Below, piece after piece: positions 43,751 to 56,790 of a DNA stretch of 64,000 bases. The position numbers and the translations under genes were made by a program. The stretch covers positions 6,906,576 to 6,970,575 of the forward strand of contig CM049309.1 in assembly GCA_026874595.1 (NCBI GenBank). The letters run 5' to 3'. The stretch comes from Sipunculus nudus (Eukaryota; Annelida; Sipuncula; Golfingiida; Sipunculidae). The notes below the pieces were generated by a model. The model was not told the origin of the DNA. It did no database searches and saw nothing but the letters and a program-made list of their open reading frames with translations. Numbering within the stretch: the first letter of the stretch is position 1; every line of letters starts with the position of its first letter.

Positions 43751-45408
43751 GTGAGTAACTTGAGCCCAACCATCGTTCTCACGAGATTGTGTATAAACAA
43801 GAGCAATATGATAAGACTAAGCACCAGTAAGTGAGGCCTAGTCAGTCCACTGTCACCAGCACAGATTCTGAAAATTGTTTTATGGTGTATGAATAGGGGT
43901 GCTGCTATGTATTTACAGTAAAAGGTACCTCTTGATTATCACTGCCATCTGGTGCTCATTCTGGGAAACAAAATACCTTAGAGAGATTATCATACTGGCA
44001 AAGTCTTTTGTATATCCTTACAGAATGTGATGTTTTAATGCGTTTTAATAAGAATATAAATTACATCATTGACATAATAATTAAATACCCTACTTTAATG
44101 TTGTTGGGAACATTTTAAAATTTAAAATAATTTTAAACACAACACCAGATGGTGGCAATAATCATTGTACCTTTTCCAAAACTACATTTTAATTTCAAGC
44201 ACTCTGCTTATTAAATTCTTGGCATGACAAATCAGGTGTTAAATTGCCTAATTGTTAGAATAGTATATAGATTGCATTGTCCAGATAATCAAACCATTTA
44301 TATTTAGAGTTCCAGTGTTATAGTCTAATGCATGGGGGAAGAATTTATAGCAGTACCAAGGTTGCATTACTGGTACACATGCACCCAGACGTCTGTTCTA
44401 ATTAATTTATTCTAAACCATCAGTCACCTGGTGTTGTGCCACTGAATTGCATATTTGGGTTGACAGTCATCTTACAGAAACTTTAGTTTAGTTCTGCGTC
44501 AAAGACCAGCTGACCTTACCAATACAGATACATGTAATGTAAACTTTTTCTGTTTGCTAGACTCATGCCTATTGCTAAAAGTATAAATAATCAATAAATA
44601 ACTGTATTATTCAGTGCTCCTAAGTCAGAAATTTCTGTGATGAGAAACTTTTTTTGGTATTGATAGCTTCATGTTTGAAATAAGTTCTGGATTTGGAAGT
44701 TTCATGTTAAATCTGCTAACTGCTGCTTGTGGATTCAGGGATATAATGAAATGTGTGCCTACCTATTTAGTCAGTCAACCACAAGCCAGATGGCAGCACA
44801 CATCCTAATACTTCTGGTTGAGTTGGAAAGTTTTGCTGTCTTTCTTTTTGCAAGTTTTGGGCAAGTTTGCTTGTGTGCCAAATTTTAACAGTATGCCCTT
44901 GTGATATATTTTTGGAATTTTAGTTTATTATTCATTTTACCCCATGAAATTTAATAGCTCTTTCTGTTTTGTTGTCATTGTCATTAAACTAAACACTTAC
45001 AATAAGATATGAGGATTTATATTGAAAGAAAATATAAAAAAAAATAGGGCTGCCTTGCAGTTTTCTTGCACAGTGTGTTGCACTTGCTACTGGCACTAGA
45101 ATCCATGAGTGTTTGAATGCACAAATTATGCAGTAATCACATAATCATGTATCTGTGAGTCTTGCAGTCCTAATCACCTTGTCTCTCAGAAATGTTCATA
45201 TCCACAGTTGCAATATATACTGGTGGATACTCTCATTTATGTTTGAACTATTTTTAAGAAAATGGAAATTATAAATTTCAGGATGAAAAAATGGTGTGCA
45301 TCATATTTTGCAACTTCCTTTGAGGTATCCATCTTTGAGGTGCCAAAGCAATTTTTATCATTACTGGAATAACATTGATTAACCATATGTATACAGTAAT
45401 ATATATAT
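43751..45408. other. Intron, nothing recognised
   Basis: AT-rich, no repeats with clear ends and no exon candidates of fitting phase. Confidence 0.4.
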
Positions 45409-45580
45409 GGTGAAACCTTTATAATATGGGCACCCATTGGACTCGGGCAAACTGTCCACTTTATTGAGGTGTCCTGTATATGGAGGTCCTGACTGGAACA
45501 TAAATATTAAGAACAGAAAAATTGGGACTGTCAAAAACTGCCCACTATATAGAGGTGCCCACTATATAGAGGCTCCACTG
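45409..45580. mobile_element. pogo-like MITE
   Basis: Left end GGTGAAACCTTTATAATATG, right end ACTATATAGAGGCTCCACTG followed by TA. Internal AGAGGTGCCCACTATAT resembles the internal repeat of the element at 8310-8502. Left boundary approximate. Confidence 0.5.
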
Positions 45581-45689
45581 TACCATAATTGGTCATCAGC
45601 ACCATCTGGTGTTATTATTGTAAAACAAAGCGTCCCTGAAAAATAGTCGTACATTTGTGCTAGGTCTTACCTAAAGAAATTTTGACCTT

Positions 45690-46090
45690 TCATATTTTTT
45701 TTGGTGGGATTTGTACGAGATAAACTGCCATAAATAATTTTCTTTATAAGATTATATTTCTTATCTGAAGAAATTTGCCTGTTGAAAAATCCTCCAGATA
45801 TTTTTTTCTTGATTTATAGGCAGCAGGCCTAAAGTCAAGAAAATATATCTAGATTCTCTCAAGAAATCTTATCCTAAGAAAAAATTCCTTCATCATAATA
45901 TCCCAAGATATTATTTCTTGCCTTGAGATACCATTTTCCATTTTCAGAAGAAAAGAATTCTTGTCAAGAAAAATTTTCTTTTCCATAACAAGACCAAACT
46001 TCTTGCACCATTCCCAAGAACATTTTCTTGCCATAAGACATTTTTCTTTTAGTAAGAAATTAAAGAGACTGGTTCAGGAAATTTATCTTT
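45690..46090. repeat. Region of short inverted AAGAAAA/TTTTCTT motifs
   Basis: Within 45830-46050 TCAAGAAAA, CAAGAAAT and their complements ATTTTCTTG, ATTTCTTG occur more than ten times in alternating orientation, giving potential multi-stem folding. Not matched to a known element. Confidence 0.5.
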
Positions 46091-46579
46091 TCACGAAAAT
46101 TATTTTTGGCAGTGTAATATTGTTAAATAATAACAGCAACTTTACCATAATTAATCATAAGATTGTTTTTTTGGTACTGATGGTAACATTTTCATTGGGA
46201 CTAATTCATATAATGCTCATTTTCTGACATGAGAGAATTTATATGATTAAGACAGGTTTCATGAAAGTTTATATGAAAGCCTATCACTGGAATTTGCTCA
46301 CATGTATATAACCATTTAAAGTAGGAAGTCACTTAAATATTACATCCCTATCTAATAATAGGCCACGTTGAGCACAGTGAATAAAGGTATCACTGTGCTT
46401 TTGGACCGGTCTAACTTCTCTAGGTTTCTTCTTTTCTGTTTTATTAAAGGGGGAAAAATGTTGATAGAATTTGCAAGAAGATCATATATAAACTAAGTGG
46501 AAAGATTTTTATTTGGCTTGGTAGGTTGTAGTTTTCATGAAATCTGTCTTGTTTGATGACCTAATTTTGTCATCACAAG

Positions 46580-47095
46580 GTCACCGTTGCAGTGTGAAGT
46601 GTACCACTAATGCATTTGTTACCATAAATGATAACACTCTGACAGTGTCAGTTCTGCAGTGTTCTTTCCATAATTTATGTCAGATAACTCGTGCATCAAC
46701 ATCAGAAAAATCTCTGCCGGAATATCACTGCTGCATTTTCATGTCTGAAGTGTTTTTGCGACAGTGTTTGCTGATAACTCATGCATAAACATGAGTGGCA
46801 TTAATGCTGAAATAACATGTACTTCTGCAGTGTTCTTCTGGCAGTGTATTCATTTTCAGATAACTAATATATCACTGCTGAAAAACACTGCTGCAGTGTA
46901 AGGTCTGCATTGTTTCTGCAGTGTGAATTTTAGAAAACTCCCCATGTTGATACATGAGCAAAATCACTGCTTAAATGTCACTGCCTCAGTGTGTCATTTA
47001 TGCAGTGTGCAGTGAAAAACTAACCAATTTATGCACTGTGCATGGCATCACTGCTGCAGTGTGGATGCTGCAGTGTTTTGCAGTGATCACTAATG
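46580..47095. repeat. Repeats built on CACTGCTGCAGTGT
   Basis: CTGCAGTGT or TCACTGCTG motifs recur at least twelve times, with spacers containing GATAACTCATGCAT-AACAT. Units of roughly 100 bp are visible but diverged. The array ends about 20 bp before the acceptor of the 36-nt exon at 47118. Confidence 0.65.
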
Positions 47096-47117
47096 TTTGT
47101 GCATCATTACCTACCCA

Positions 47118-47153
47118 GATACCATGGAGGACCTTGTTTCTATCAGTCGCCAG
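47118..47153 (+). CDS. MYCBPAP: MYCBPAP exon: 36-nt linker exon
   Basis: Acceptor TACCTACCCAG ends at 47117, donor GTAATG at 47154. Completes Asp with the base from 43750, then TMEDLVSISRQ, ending with one base. Phase matches both the upstream exon (phase 1) and the exon at 56791, which starts with two bases. The segment lies in a region variable between phyla, so support is splice signals, phase and composition rather than homology. Confidence 0.7.
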
Positions 47154-48190
47154 GGTAATGTGTTTGTAATTGTATAAGCATGCATTCCCCTTACCTCACC
47201 CAGATCAGTGATTTAACCATACAGCCACTAAGTGCCACTAAGTTCTTAAGTTTGCAATACAATAAATGTATTTTCTCCCCCGATACTTCCGAGTTGAAAA
47301 ATGTCTAATAATTTATTGATCTTTTTTTACAGTACTTATTCTTTCAAACGTTTGTTTTTTATATAACAATTAATGTTAAATCTATTTTATATTTATTTAT
47401 ATACATTTTAAAAGACGATTCTGTTGTTTGTTAAGAATCGATTCATGAATCTTGATCCTAATTGTCAGAACTTTGAGGTTAACCCTGCAACCTGATGACA
47501 TCTATTGAGCAAATTAAGAACTAAATGGCACCATTGCCTCCCACCTGTACAAATGATCAAAAGTCACCTTAGTGACCTGCAGTTAGGGTACTTAAATTTA
47601 TAAAATCTGTTTCTCATTTAAGGCATATATATTAACAACATAATTGCATACATAATATCAATTGGCAGGTACGATCTTAATCATATAAAGATGGTTGCAC
47701 TTAGGGTGACGCTTGGTCATTGGGTGTGTATGTATATTTTATGTATATAAATCACACATTTGCACTGTGTCACAAGCACCAACCTGCTTACTTCAATCAG
47801 CGCACGATTACCTGATCACCCCTACTTCGTCATTGTGACAATGTTATTAATAGAGTACAATAGGCTTGCATCATTAACATACCAAAACCCTGTTTTGTGT
47901 ACTAACTGGGATATAGTGTTGAAGTAGTTTAGGTGTGGGTTAAGATTAATTGTATTGTTCTTGTTTTAGTCAAATTAGTGTTAGATTTTTCATTTATTAA
48001 TGTTTGTATAGTAGACCGTTGGAATCAATTACATCATACCAGTAGAAGTAACCCTGATAAAAAGTAGTTAATGTCATCATATATAACAGATGGATGTGTG
48101 TTTGTGTGCAGTTCTTGTTAATATCACTTGACTACTTAGGATCAAACATTAATAATATAATAATACCGTACACATATGTGGTGTCACATT
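47154..48190. other. Intron, nothing firmly recognised
   Basis: 47560-47860 is slightly more complex (TTAGGGTGACGCTTGGTCAT, AATCAGCGCACGATTACCTG) and could be regulatory; no open frame or repeat. Confidence 0.35.
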
Positions 48191-48720
48191 TATTTTGATA
48201 GTTGTATATATATTCAAGCAAACACAAACAAATCTGAGGTCTTATGGTCTTTTGCATTGGTCTGTTACCATAAAACTGTAGTCTCAAGTAAGGTAGACAT
48301 ATATGTACATGCATACTTCACATGTTACTGATCAACTGGTATACATGTATATAAACAGACTGATTTAAACACATATATGCACACACAAATCTCAACTACT
48401 ATGGTCTTTGAGTATGGTCTTTTATTGTTAAATTTGTCTCAAGCATGATAGGTAGACATATATGTACACACACACACACTTCATATGTTACTCAAGAACT
48501 AAAGTGTCTAAAGAGAATTCATTTATACACACACACACAGACACACAAATCTCAGGTACTGTTGTCTTTTACTCAGATTCTATATTGTTCTTCAAAACTA
48601 ATATTTCAAACTAGGTTGATAGACACACACATATACACATACATACACAAACACCTCAAGTCATTAGAACTGGTTTGTCAGGAGACTTGCTTTACACACA
48701 AACACACACACGTTCTCACC
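48190..48720 (+). repeat. Diverged tandem repeat, ~150-170 bp, with embedded (CA)n
   Basis: The order ACACACAAATCTCA, ...TGGTCTTTT..., CTCAAG-A-GATAGGTAGACATA, ATATGTACA, CTTCA-ATGTTACT recurs from about 48216, 48380, 48540 and 48650. CA runs sit at the same place in successive units. The 106-codon frame here is repeat-driven. Confidence 0.6.
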
Positions 48721-48941
48721 GGAATAAAGCATTTTACGGTTACATTTTATGAATACAGTTTGTAATATATCAGGGCCTCGAATCAATGATATATATGCAA
48801 GTGTACAGCATAATCATAAACGATGATATAGTAATGTTAGTGAGTCATTCTTGTATGAGCTGACACATACACAAGGCATGTAGTTAATTCATAGTGAACA
48901 GGTATAATAGCAGAGACTTAAAGGTTTACTGCTGTTGACAG

Positions 48942-49038
48942 AGAAGTACCAAGAATTAATGGTGTTTTATAACACTATGCAAGAGCACTGCACAGATCTG
49001 GAGAGCGGCCAGCTTTGTCGCAGGGCTGTTCAGGTCAG
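48942..49038 (+). CDS. Candidate extra MYCBPAP exon
   Basis: After GCTGTTGACAG (ends 48941) an open frame reads EKYQELMVFYNTMQEHCTDL, ESGQLCRRAVQ and reaches either CAG|GTCAGG (ends 49033, phase 0) or AG|GTACCA (ends 49038, phase 2). It accepts the single base left by 47153 (gives Glu), and its composition differs sharply from flanking AT-rich DNA. Neither donor leaves the phase needed by the exon at 56791, so it would need another unseen exon or lead to a different 3' end. No homology recognised. Confidence 0.35.
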
Positions 49039-49509
49039 GTACCATTGCTGGCTGTGATGACTTATGCCTATCTCAAGCTCCGCAGTGTACATCTCCTTGA
49101 ACAATCTTAACTATATGACAGTGTTCATCTTTCAGTAGCATCAGTTCTCAGGTATCTGTAATCTTACTCATAAACAGTGCTTGAATCAGCAACAATTCAG
49201 GCTTTACATCAATAAGGTTTTTTTGCAGCTGGTTGCCAGAGTATCTTTTCTTTACCTTTAACTTTGATAGTGACCTTTAAACTCTCAAGTGACTTTTAAC
49301 CTCTAACCTACACAGTGACCTCTGAACTTTGACCTCCAAAGTGTACCCAGTTACCTTCAGGTTTTCTGTAGCTATTTGAAGCACACCATCTGACAAACTG
49401 CCACTATCGGTAACAGATACCAAAGAACTGCCTGAAATATGTTATTACATTTATTTTATAATTTGGTGTTTTCATTAGCTGTAAGTCACTTTATGTTGTT
49501 TCAACAAGG

Positions 49510-49553
<44 letters not shown>

Positions 49554-50159
49554 ATATATTGTTCACTAAAACATATTGACACCCTCAGCATTACGATGAA
49601 CGATCATATTAACTGAGCAGCCCATATATACCAACTGTAACTTGTTTCATTCCTTGGACACATATTTGTAAATTTTTTAATTTGACCAGCTTAATCAACA
49701 CACACATACTTTGTCATTTAAGCCAGTGCTGTAAAACATGAATTGCTTATATGAATGAGGGGTCTCATTACAAAGACTTTAAAATATTTTAGTAATACTG
49801 CTTAATATTAACTTGATTCAGCCTTGTTCTCATTAGGGTTTCATAGCATATACGAGGTCAGTGTTGAGTTGACATTATGTATATTTTGGTATATTTTATA
49901 TATTGATTTTTGGTGGATTTCATATATTATTTGTTATCATGTAACATAAATATATATACATATATACTTAGAATATATATATGAGGCATTCTAATCTTGT
50001 TTTGTTTATGAGTAATTAGAACCATTTCAGTCCAACATGATTGAGTTAATCTTTCTGATCTTAAATTTAGAAAATGCATCAGTCATGGTGTTAACAGACC
50101 AAAAGAGAAATCCATTAGCAGACACAGATAAAAACAGCTTTATGATTATTTAAGATAAG
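49039..50159. other. Intron, with an (ATT)n microsatellite
   Basis: (ATT)13-14 at about 49511-49551. Otherwise AT-rich intron; nothing else recognised. Confidence 0.5.
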
Positions 50160-50520
50160 CCTATATCAATGAGACGGTAGAGAAATTATCCACATTTAAA
50201 GGTCTTTACAAGTTGACTCAGTTTCTGTGTGGAGATTATTCACCAAATCCGATTACCCAATAACCTGGCCAGAGACAAAGAGACCACGCGACCAGGGTAG
50301 CGGTTAGAGATAATAGAATGGATAAGAATAGAGATAACAATGGTCGTTTGTTGCTGGGGGTGTTACTGATACCCTTGTAATCTCATCAGTCATTCCATAT
50401 GAGACATCTGTCAGAATTACCCGCTGTTTTGCTGGTGATCTCTGATGTTTTCTCCACCAGAAGTGAGAGTCCTTATCACCGCCTCCTTCTCAACTCCCAG
50501 TTCTTAATGAGATATGGATC
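50160..50520. promoter_or_regulatory. Candidate non-coding regulatory island with GATA-type motifs
   Basis: A GC-richer, low-repeat block in a long AT-rich intron. It contains clustered GATAA/GATAG sites (TTAGAGATAATAGAATGG, ATAGAGATAACAATGG), the last overlapping an AACAATGG Sox-type motif. All frames are interrupted. Regulatory role is inferred from composition and motif clustering only. Confidence 0.35.
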
Positions 50521-50734
50521 CCCAACAGGAAAAACTGCACTGGGTCCTGATTAAGTAAATACACAAAAACCAAGTCAAATTGGCTTGAGCATAAAAAATA
50601 TAAGCCCTCTTGGTCAGGGTCATGACCTCTGTTACTTCATTTAAATTCACATAGGTAGCACTGCTGTAAACACAGAATGGCATGCCCAGAAATGATTGAT
50701 TATATATGTATACACTAAGGCTTGCCCAGATATG

Positions 50735-50777
<43 letters not shown>
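50735..50777. repeat. (TG)n(TA)n microsatellite
   Basis: Short TG run followed by a TA run. The minus-strand frame through it is an artefact. Confidence 0.9.
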
Positions 50778-50782
<5 letters not shown>

Positions 50783-50799
50783 TAACTTGTTTCTTATCA

Positions 50800-52009
50800 T
50801 TTCATTTTTTTTTTTAAATTACAATTAACTTTCAGAATTTTTAAGTATGTTGTAAAGTTTGATTTGAAGTAAATCAAGAAGTAAATACTTTTGCTGAGAC
50901 AATAATGAAAAATATTTGACTGCAAAGATATTCATATTTTTTGTGAATGAATAAATCAGTGAATGAATGAAAAGTGATGTAAAATTTAAGAAAATTTAAA
51001 AAATAATAAAAAGAAAGGTATTATTGGCACCAAATAATATGCTATAGCTCAGTAAACATGTCATTTTATCTCAAATGTAAACCAAGGAGTTTACAGACTG
51101 TAAATACTTGGTTAAACAAAGCAGAAAGCAAACATAAAAATAACATGGCAGGAACAACATGATTAAAAGCAGCAAACAGTCTGTAATGTAAATTGAAATT
51201 TTTCAGTACCGGGAACAATGTAACTCTGAGAAATAAACTTACAAAAAAGATGAATTTAAATAAAATCCAGAATTAACAGTGGCCATATGCTTTTAAAATA
51301 ACATAAACATTTCACTAGAATAATATACAAACTCAAATAACAGGTACTGAAGCAGATTTATCACTAGGTAACAAACACCTTGAATTACCTGTAATAACAT
51401 GCACCTGTTATAAAATAACACAATCACACAATAGTCAAGATCTGTGTTATGAAATTATCAGCAAGCATTCATTGTTTACAAAATAAGAATGTTTAAATCT
51501 GTTTAGTCATCTTAGTAGGTATAATTTTTTTTTTTTTAATTTTTGTAATTCATGTCATTCAATGAATGAGCAGCTCAAATTCCTGTAGCTTATCACTGTT
51601 TCATAAAATATCAAAATTATTTTGTTAAATTGCATTTCCACAAGCCATGGCACTCTTAATGCCAAATAGTCGAATTTGATGCTATTGTATTATTTGTGCC
51701 ATTAGCTTAAAAGTGTCTGTTTGCTTTGGAACTTAATAATTAATGAAGCATATGTAACTGGAGCTCAAACAAGAATTTGTTTTGCTTGATTGACAGTCTA
51801 ATTGTAAGGCATTTCTTATAATATTAAGTCCTAAAGCCATTTAAATATTAATATATGTGGCCTTTCAAATATCAAGTGATTCATTGCATAGCCTTCACAG
51901 AACAACAATATTATTCCAATTAAATTTGACAGAAAACGTTTTGTATAAGTAATATGTGTGGATTTTCTTGGGAATGTATGTAGGTATGATGATGTCATTT
52001 TCTGCCTCG
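50800..52009. other. Intron, nothing recognised
   Basis: Very AT-rich; no feature seen. Confidence 0.45.
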
Positions 52010-52430
52010 TTTGTTTGGGGGGTCAGGGTAAAAACGCTAATTACAAAGCTTAAAATGGCTGATTTCTTCATGGCTGATTGAGCCAGCCGGAGATGCAATC
52101 CAGCTAATTGGCTAGATTTGCACTGCTTTGCCGACTTCAATACTTGCCTGGAACCCCCATGTCATCATTCCGTGCAAGGATTGTCTCAGCCATAATCCTA
52201 TTAATGCACTACATCCCCGCTGTATCATGCTTGAACAAGCCCAGCGTGCTGCTCTGACAATGGATTTTGTTTACCTGCGTTGGTTGTCCTCATCCTGCCT
52301 CCCGTTGACGCAAATGCATCGCTTTGTCAGCCTCCGAAGCTACGTAAACAGCACTTTCCATTTTAATTGACCCCTGGTGTTGTTTGTGCATTTTTCATGC
52401 ACTCTCTGAATGAACGTTACCAGGACCCTT
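52010..52430. promoter_or_regulatory. Candidate conserved non-coding element
   Basis: About 400 bp of complex, GC-richer sequence between very AT-rich flanks. It contains a TTGTTTAC forkhead-type site, GACGCAAATGCATCG (octamer-like), TTTTAATTGACC (homeodomain-like) and CCAGCTAATTGGC. The 80-codon frame at 52128-52370 has no ATG start, no fitting acceptor phase and no homology, so an enhancer reading is preferred. Inference only. Confidence 0.4.
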
Positions 52431-55400
52431 TCAACTCGTTAATACTTGTCTTAACTTCCCACAATTGTGCTTTATCCATTGATTGTTAATATAATTTAAC
52501 AAAAGAAAACAACATTCATTTGAATTTTTTTTACCATCACAGGTTTATGCAAGGTAACACAGTTAATTACCTTGAGATAATATGGATCATGTATCGTGTA
52601 TGTATAAGTTCTTGGATCAGGTCTATCCTTGTGTTACATCTTCCTGGATGCCATATGCTAATTTCATGCGTAATGAGCATTACCAAATGGTAATTACTGT
52701 AATGCATCCTCTCTTGATTGGATTTCCCAATTTTATTAGAAATGCCAGTTCATGGAAATTTCTGAATAAACACAATGGTGAAAAATTAGACTGCTTATAT
52801 TTTGTGATTCCCTCATATATATACAATTTCTTGTTCTTTTTTGAATATGTATATGATATGTTTCATATATTATTTACCATATATTAACATATATAATTCT
52901 TGTTTATTTCACATTTGTCTCAAACTAATATGAATAAAACTCCAATAGATGTATTTGTTAATGCAGATAAAAATAATATATTTCTTTATATTATTTAATC
53001 TTGGAGCCACAAGCAGTGGTCTGCGCTCAGGTACGTGGTCGTACTGACCCATGCCTCGTTCCCGGCTTCAGAGTTTCTTTTTGACTCACAGATAGCATGT
53101 CATGTTCCGTCATCACTTGTGTAGTTTATGTTGTGACCAATTAGTAAGACCATCCACACTGATTTTTGTTAATTTTACATTATTCCAGGAATTTAGGACT
53201 TTTGGAATTATGATCAGTCATTAAATAAGTTTTATGTATGCTTTGATCATTGAGTGTCTATAATTATATTATGAATATGCTTAGGAACATAATTATGCAC
53301 AAGTTTTACACATGAAGTTTATATTTAAAAAATTATGAAATAAATTAATTTTTTTTTATTTTGCCTTTTGTATTTTATCTTTATATTCATAATTTATAAA
53401 TTTATAAATATATAATATGTTTAAATTATACATATAACTTTTATACATATATATAGTTATGCTTATATTGTCAATAAAAATACACTAACAAGTTAAAATT
53501 CATTGAAATATTTAGTTATAACTCCTACCCGGTCACAAGATGTGAACATCTTAAAACTTTTTCATAAGTTCAAAAGCCAAATGCCTTGAAAATCTCCTCT
53601 TGTATTAAACTGAACATTAAACACTACCTTACTAAAGCAGTTGTAATTTAATTATTTTTTTAAATTTTATTATATTTACATCAACTTCAGTCCCCCAGGG
53701 TGCCTTATCCAAATTTGCAGAGACATATCAGTTAAAATTTTGTTTTCTTTCACATTTAAAAAATATTTATATTAACTATACTTAATTATATTTTTATGTG
53801 AGAAAAAATAATTAGGAGTTCTTTGACAAATTCTTTTATGGTTCTGGTAGGATTAATTAAAAAAATATGAGATCTAAAATTTAATTAAAAATCAAATTTA
53901 TAATAAAATTGCATGATTTTCCCATCTTAGTAGTCTTGTACTGGTGTGTCAAATGAAAAATTAGCATTTTAAAGTTAAAATTGTATAATTTTTAAACTGT
54001 TAGGATAAACCTATGAATTTGAGTATTAACTTATCTTTCATTCTCAGTCATTAAATAATAGATCAATTGATATAATAGACATAGAGTACAGTGTGTTTGG
54101 TCAAAATATTTAAGATATGAATTTTACCAATATCTTTAGATATTTATGTGTTAAGAAACATATTTAATTTGATTTATGTAATTACAGATGTATACTGTAT
54201 ATTTTGTAAAAGTCTTTCAAAACCACAAACCTCAAACAGATCAGGATTTTTATTTATATAATTTTTGGCTCTAGTTTCAATTAAATGATCATATGTAAAC
54301 CAGTATGTACTAAATGTAGAATAGTTCTTTTTCTATAAATAATGATATATCTATTTTTTTTTCTTTAAAAAAATGTTTATATTTCCCCATGAATATATCA
54401 ATTTTTTTTATCATTCACAATATTTAAATTCTATTTTAAAACATGTTTGTTTGCTGGATTTAAAATCAAGCCTAAAACTTCATATAACATACTTCATGTT
54501 GTTATAGACTTTGATTTGTTATACACACTCCGTTTATTTGATACAACTAAGAAAGGAAAACTTGGATATATGATATATATAAAACTATATGATAAATACA
54601 ATGAGGTATAGGAGAGGTCATATGCACAATATATATTGTCATATGCCAAGCCAGAAGGCTGGTGTAGGCAGCACATGTACTAGTCATATATCAAATTTAT
54701 GGTCCATCACATATGCTTGTAAGCACATATATATTTTGTGAGTGCATATACACGTATGATGAATTGATTCTTCATCCCAGCCCACTGTTAGTTACACGGG
54801 ACTCTGTTCATCACTGAGCCCGTACTGACCCACTTCTCAGAGCCCCATATGGATATGAGGGTAGCTGGGAGTACTCGGACCATTTGATTGAATCCTATGT
54901 GTGTTTTGACTCCCCTCCTCTTGCTTCATCTCTACAATGTGTTCCATTACTTGTACTGTTTTTTCATTTCATATAATTTAGATTGTGTTGTTGTTGTCTA
55001 TACAATAGCATAACAATGGAACCTCCGCCGTATTTGGTTAACAGTTGCAGTTTCTAGGCATTAAGTTGCACAGAAATTTTTAAGTGCTCTTTCGCTTACT
55101 GAGAACTTTTTCTAGCAGTTTGCACCTGCTGTGACTGTAATTTTATTTCAGCTTTCTAATACTCTACCTCATCTTGTAAGTAAATCAGCGAATTTTATGT
55201 ACAGTAACAAATAATTTTAGGTCCATGCATTACATCTTCATGATAATCTTGGTGTTAAATTATCCAAAGTAACAACTAATTCCCAGTTTACCATAAAAAC
55301 TCCACCTTTTGTACTTGTACTAAATTTCCTTCATTCTTTCCTCTCACTAGTGTTTGGTAATCATTAAAAAAAAACTTCAAATTTTCCCTTAAAAATAGTT

Positions 55401-56790
55401 TGTTGCAAACATTGTTACACTTTCTCTGTTGGAGGTTCTATTGTTTACTTTTAAATTTGTTTGTTAAATTTATAAAATGTTCAGCAGGGGCTCATTATTT
55501 CTGTGCTTATCCCAGTCTAAAATTTTCTCATTTTTAGTGTAAAAAATTTTTAATAAAATTCACCATGACTGTTTGGATATCAACATATTGAGTTATTTGG
55601 AATTATAACTTCAAGGTAAAATTTACAATTTTACATACCTTTTTTCATCATTTAAAATCTTATCAGTAATATATATGATTTTTTTTTCAGATATGTAAGA
55701 ATGCAGACCATTATAACAATGATTAATTACAGTGTTCTGTTGAAATAAAAAATTTTGAATTTTTGTAAAACAAGAATTTGAAAAAAATGTTAGTTGTATT
55801 AGGCATAATATTGATAAATTCATACAATAGTGGTATTGCTCATTAATAAATAAACACAAAGCACTATTTCATTGAAATAATGGACTACTGTCATCAGTAA
55901 AACTGTATTTGCTTTTTCACAACTTAAAAATTGGTTCACAACAGCATGCATGTAAATATTTGTAAAAATTTTGCTTTATAATGCTGATGAAATTATTTTT
56001 AATGAGAAAAGGCAGCTTTGTATATTCATTTAAATAAATAACTAAAATGGGCTTTCATTACAGATCCTTTTTTGAATTTGGATTAAATTTGAGATTTTTT
56101 TTCAAGAATAATACAAGTTCATGTAGTTTTTATACAATTTTCATACTTCCCTCTTAATGTATGGCAAGTCTAAGTAGTCATTAGATGAACATGTGAGTGA
56201 GTCACAAAAACGAGAGTATTTCATGACCTAACTGGTGTGGGAATGCAATATGTTCAATTATTAAGAGAGCTCAGTTTAGAACTAATTGATAAGCCCCAGA
56301 GGTCAGTGACCTGGGAGGGTTTTTGCGATATTTCCAATTACAGGTGAATTACTTGGGACTAAAATGGATAAAATGCATACTGTTTGCACCATGGTGAACT
56401 CATGCACAAGTTCAGCTGTATGTTCAGACATGGGAGAGAAAATGTGTCGTTATGTGCCCCCCGGTGACACCTAGAGGAAACATAGTGCCTTAATGATGAG
56501 AGTTCAGACTGGGGGGGTCACAAAATTGCTGCAACTTTTTCAATAATGCATATATGATGCCATTTTCTATCTCCTTTAGTGTCGCGTGTATGTAAGTTCT
56601 TGCCAAAATTCATTTCCCTACACTAACTAGCTATTTGGAACATCATCCAAACAAAAACTATGAAATGGGGTGATGCCATGTCTGAGCAGAGCTTGAAACA
56701 AACATAGTATAGTTTGTTTGATGAATTTGACTTCCTGTTTGGAGTTAACTATACTGCGTGTAATAAACCTTCTTGCTTGCTGGATAACAG
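52431..56790. other. Long intron segment, two related GC-richer blocks
   Basis: Mostly very AT-rich. Blocks at 53000-53150 and 54780-54965 share CGTACTGACCCA and a following TTTTGACTC / CACTTGT order and look like an old duplication. 56160-56560 is also somewhat more complex. No exon of fitting phase found in any of them. Confidence 0.4.

Noticed and set aside
52128-52370. 80-codon frame with mixed composition
   Set aside because: No ATG at its start, no acceptor/donor pair giving a phase compatible with MYCBPAP exons, no homology. Regulatory interpretation preferred.
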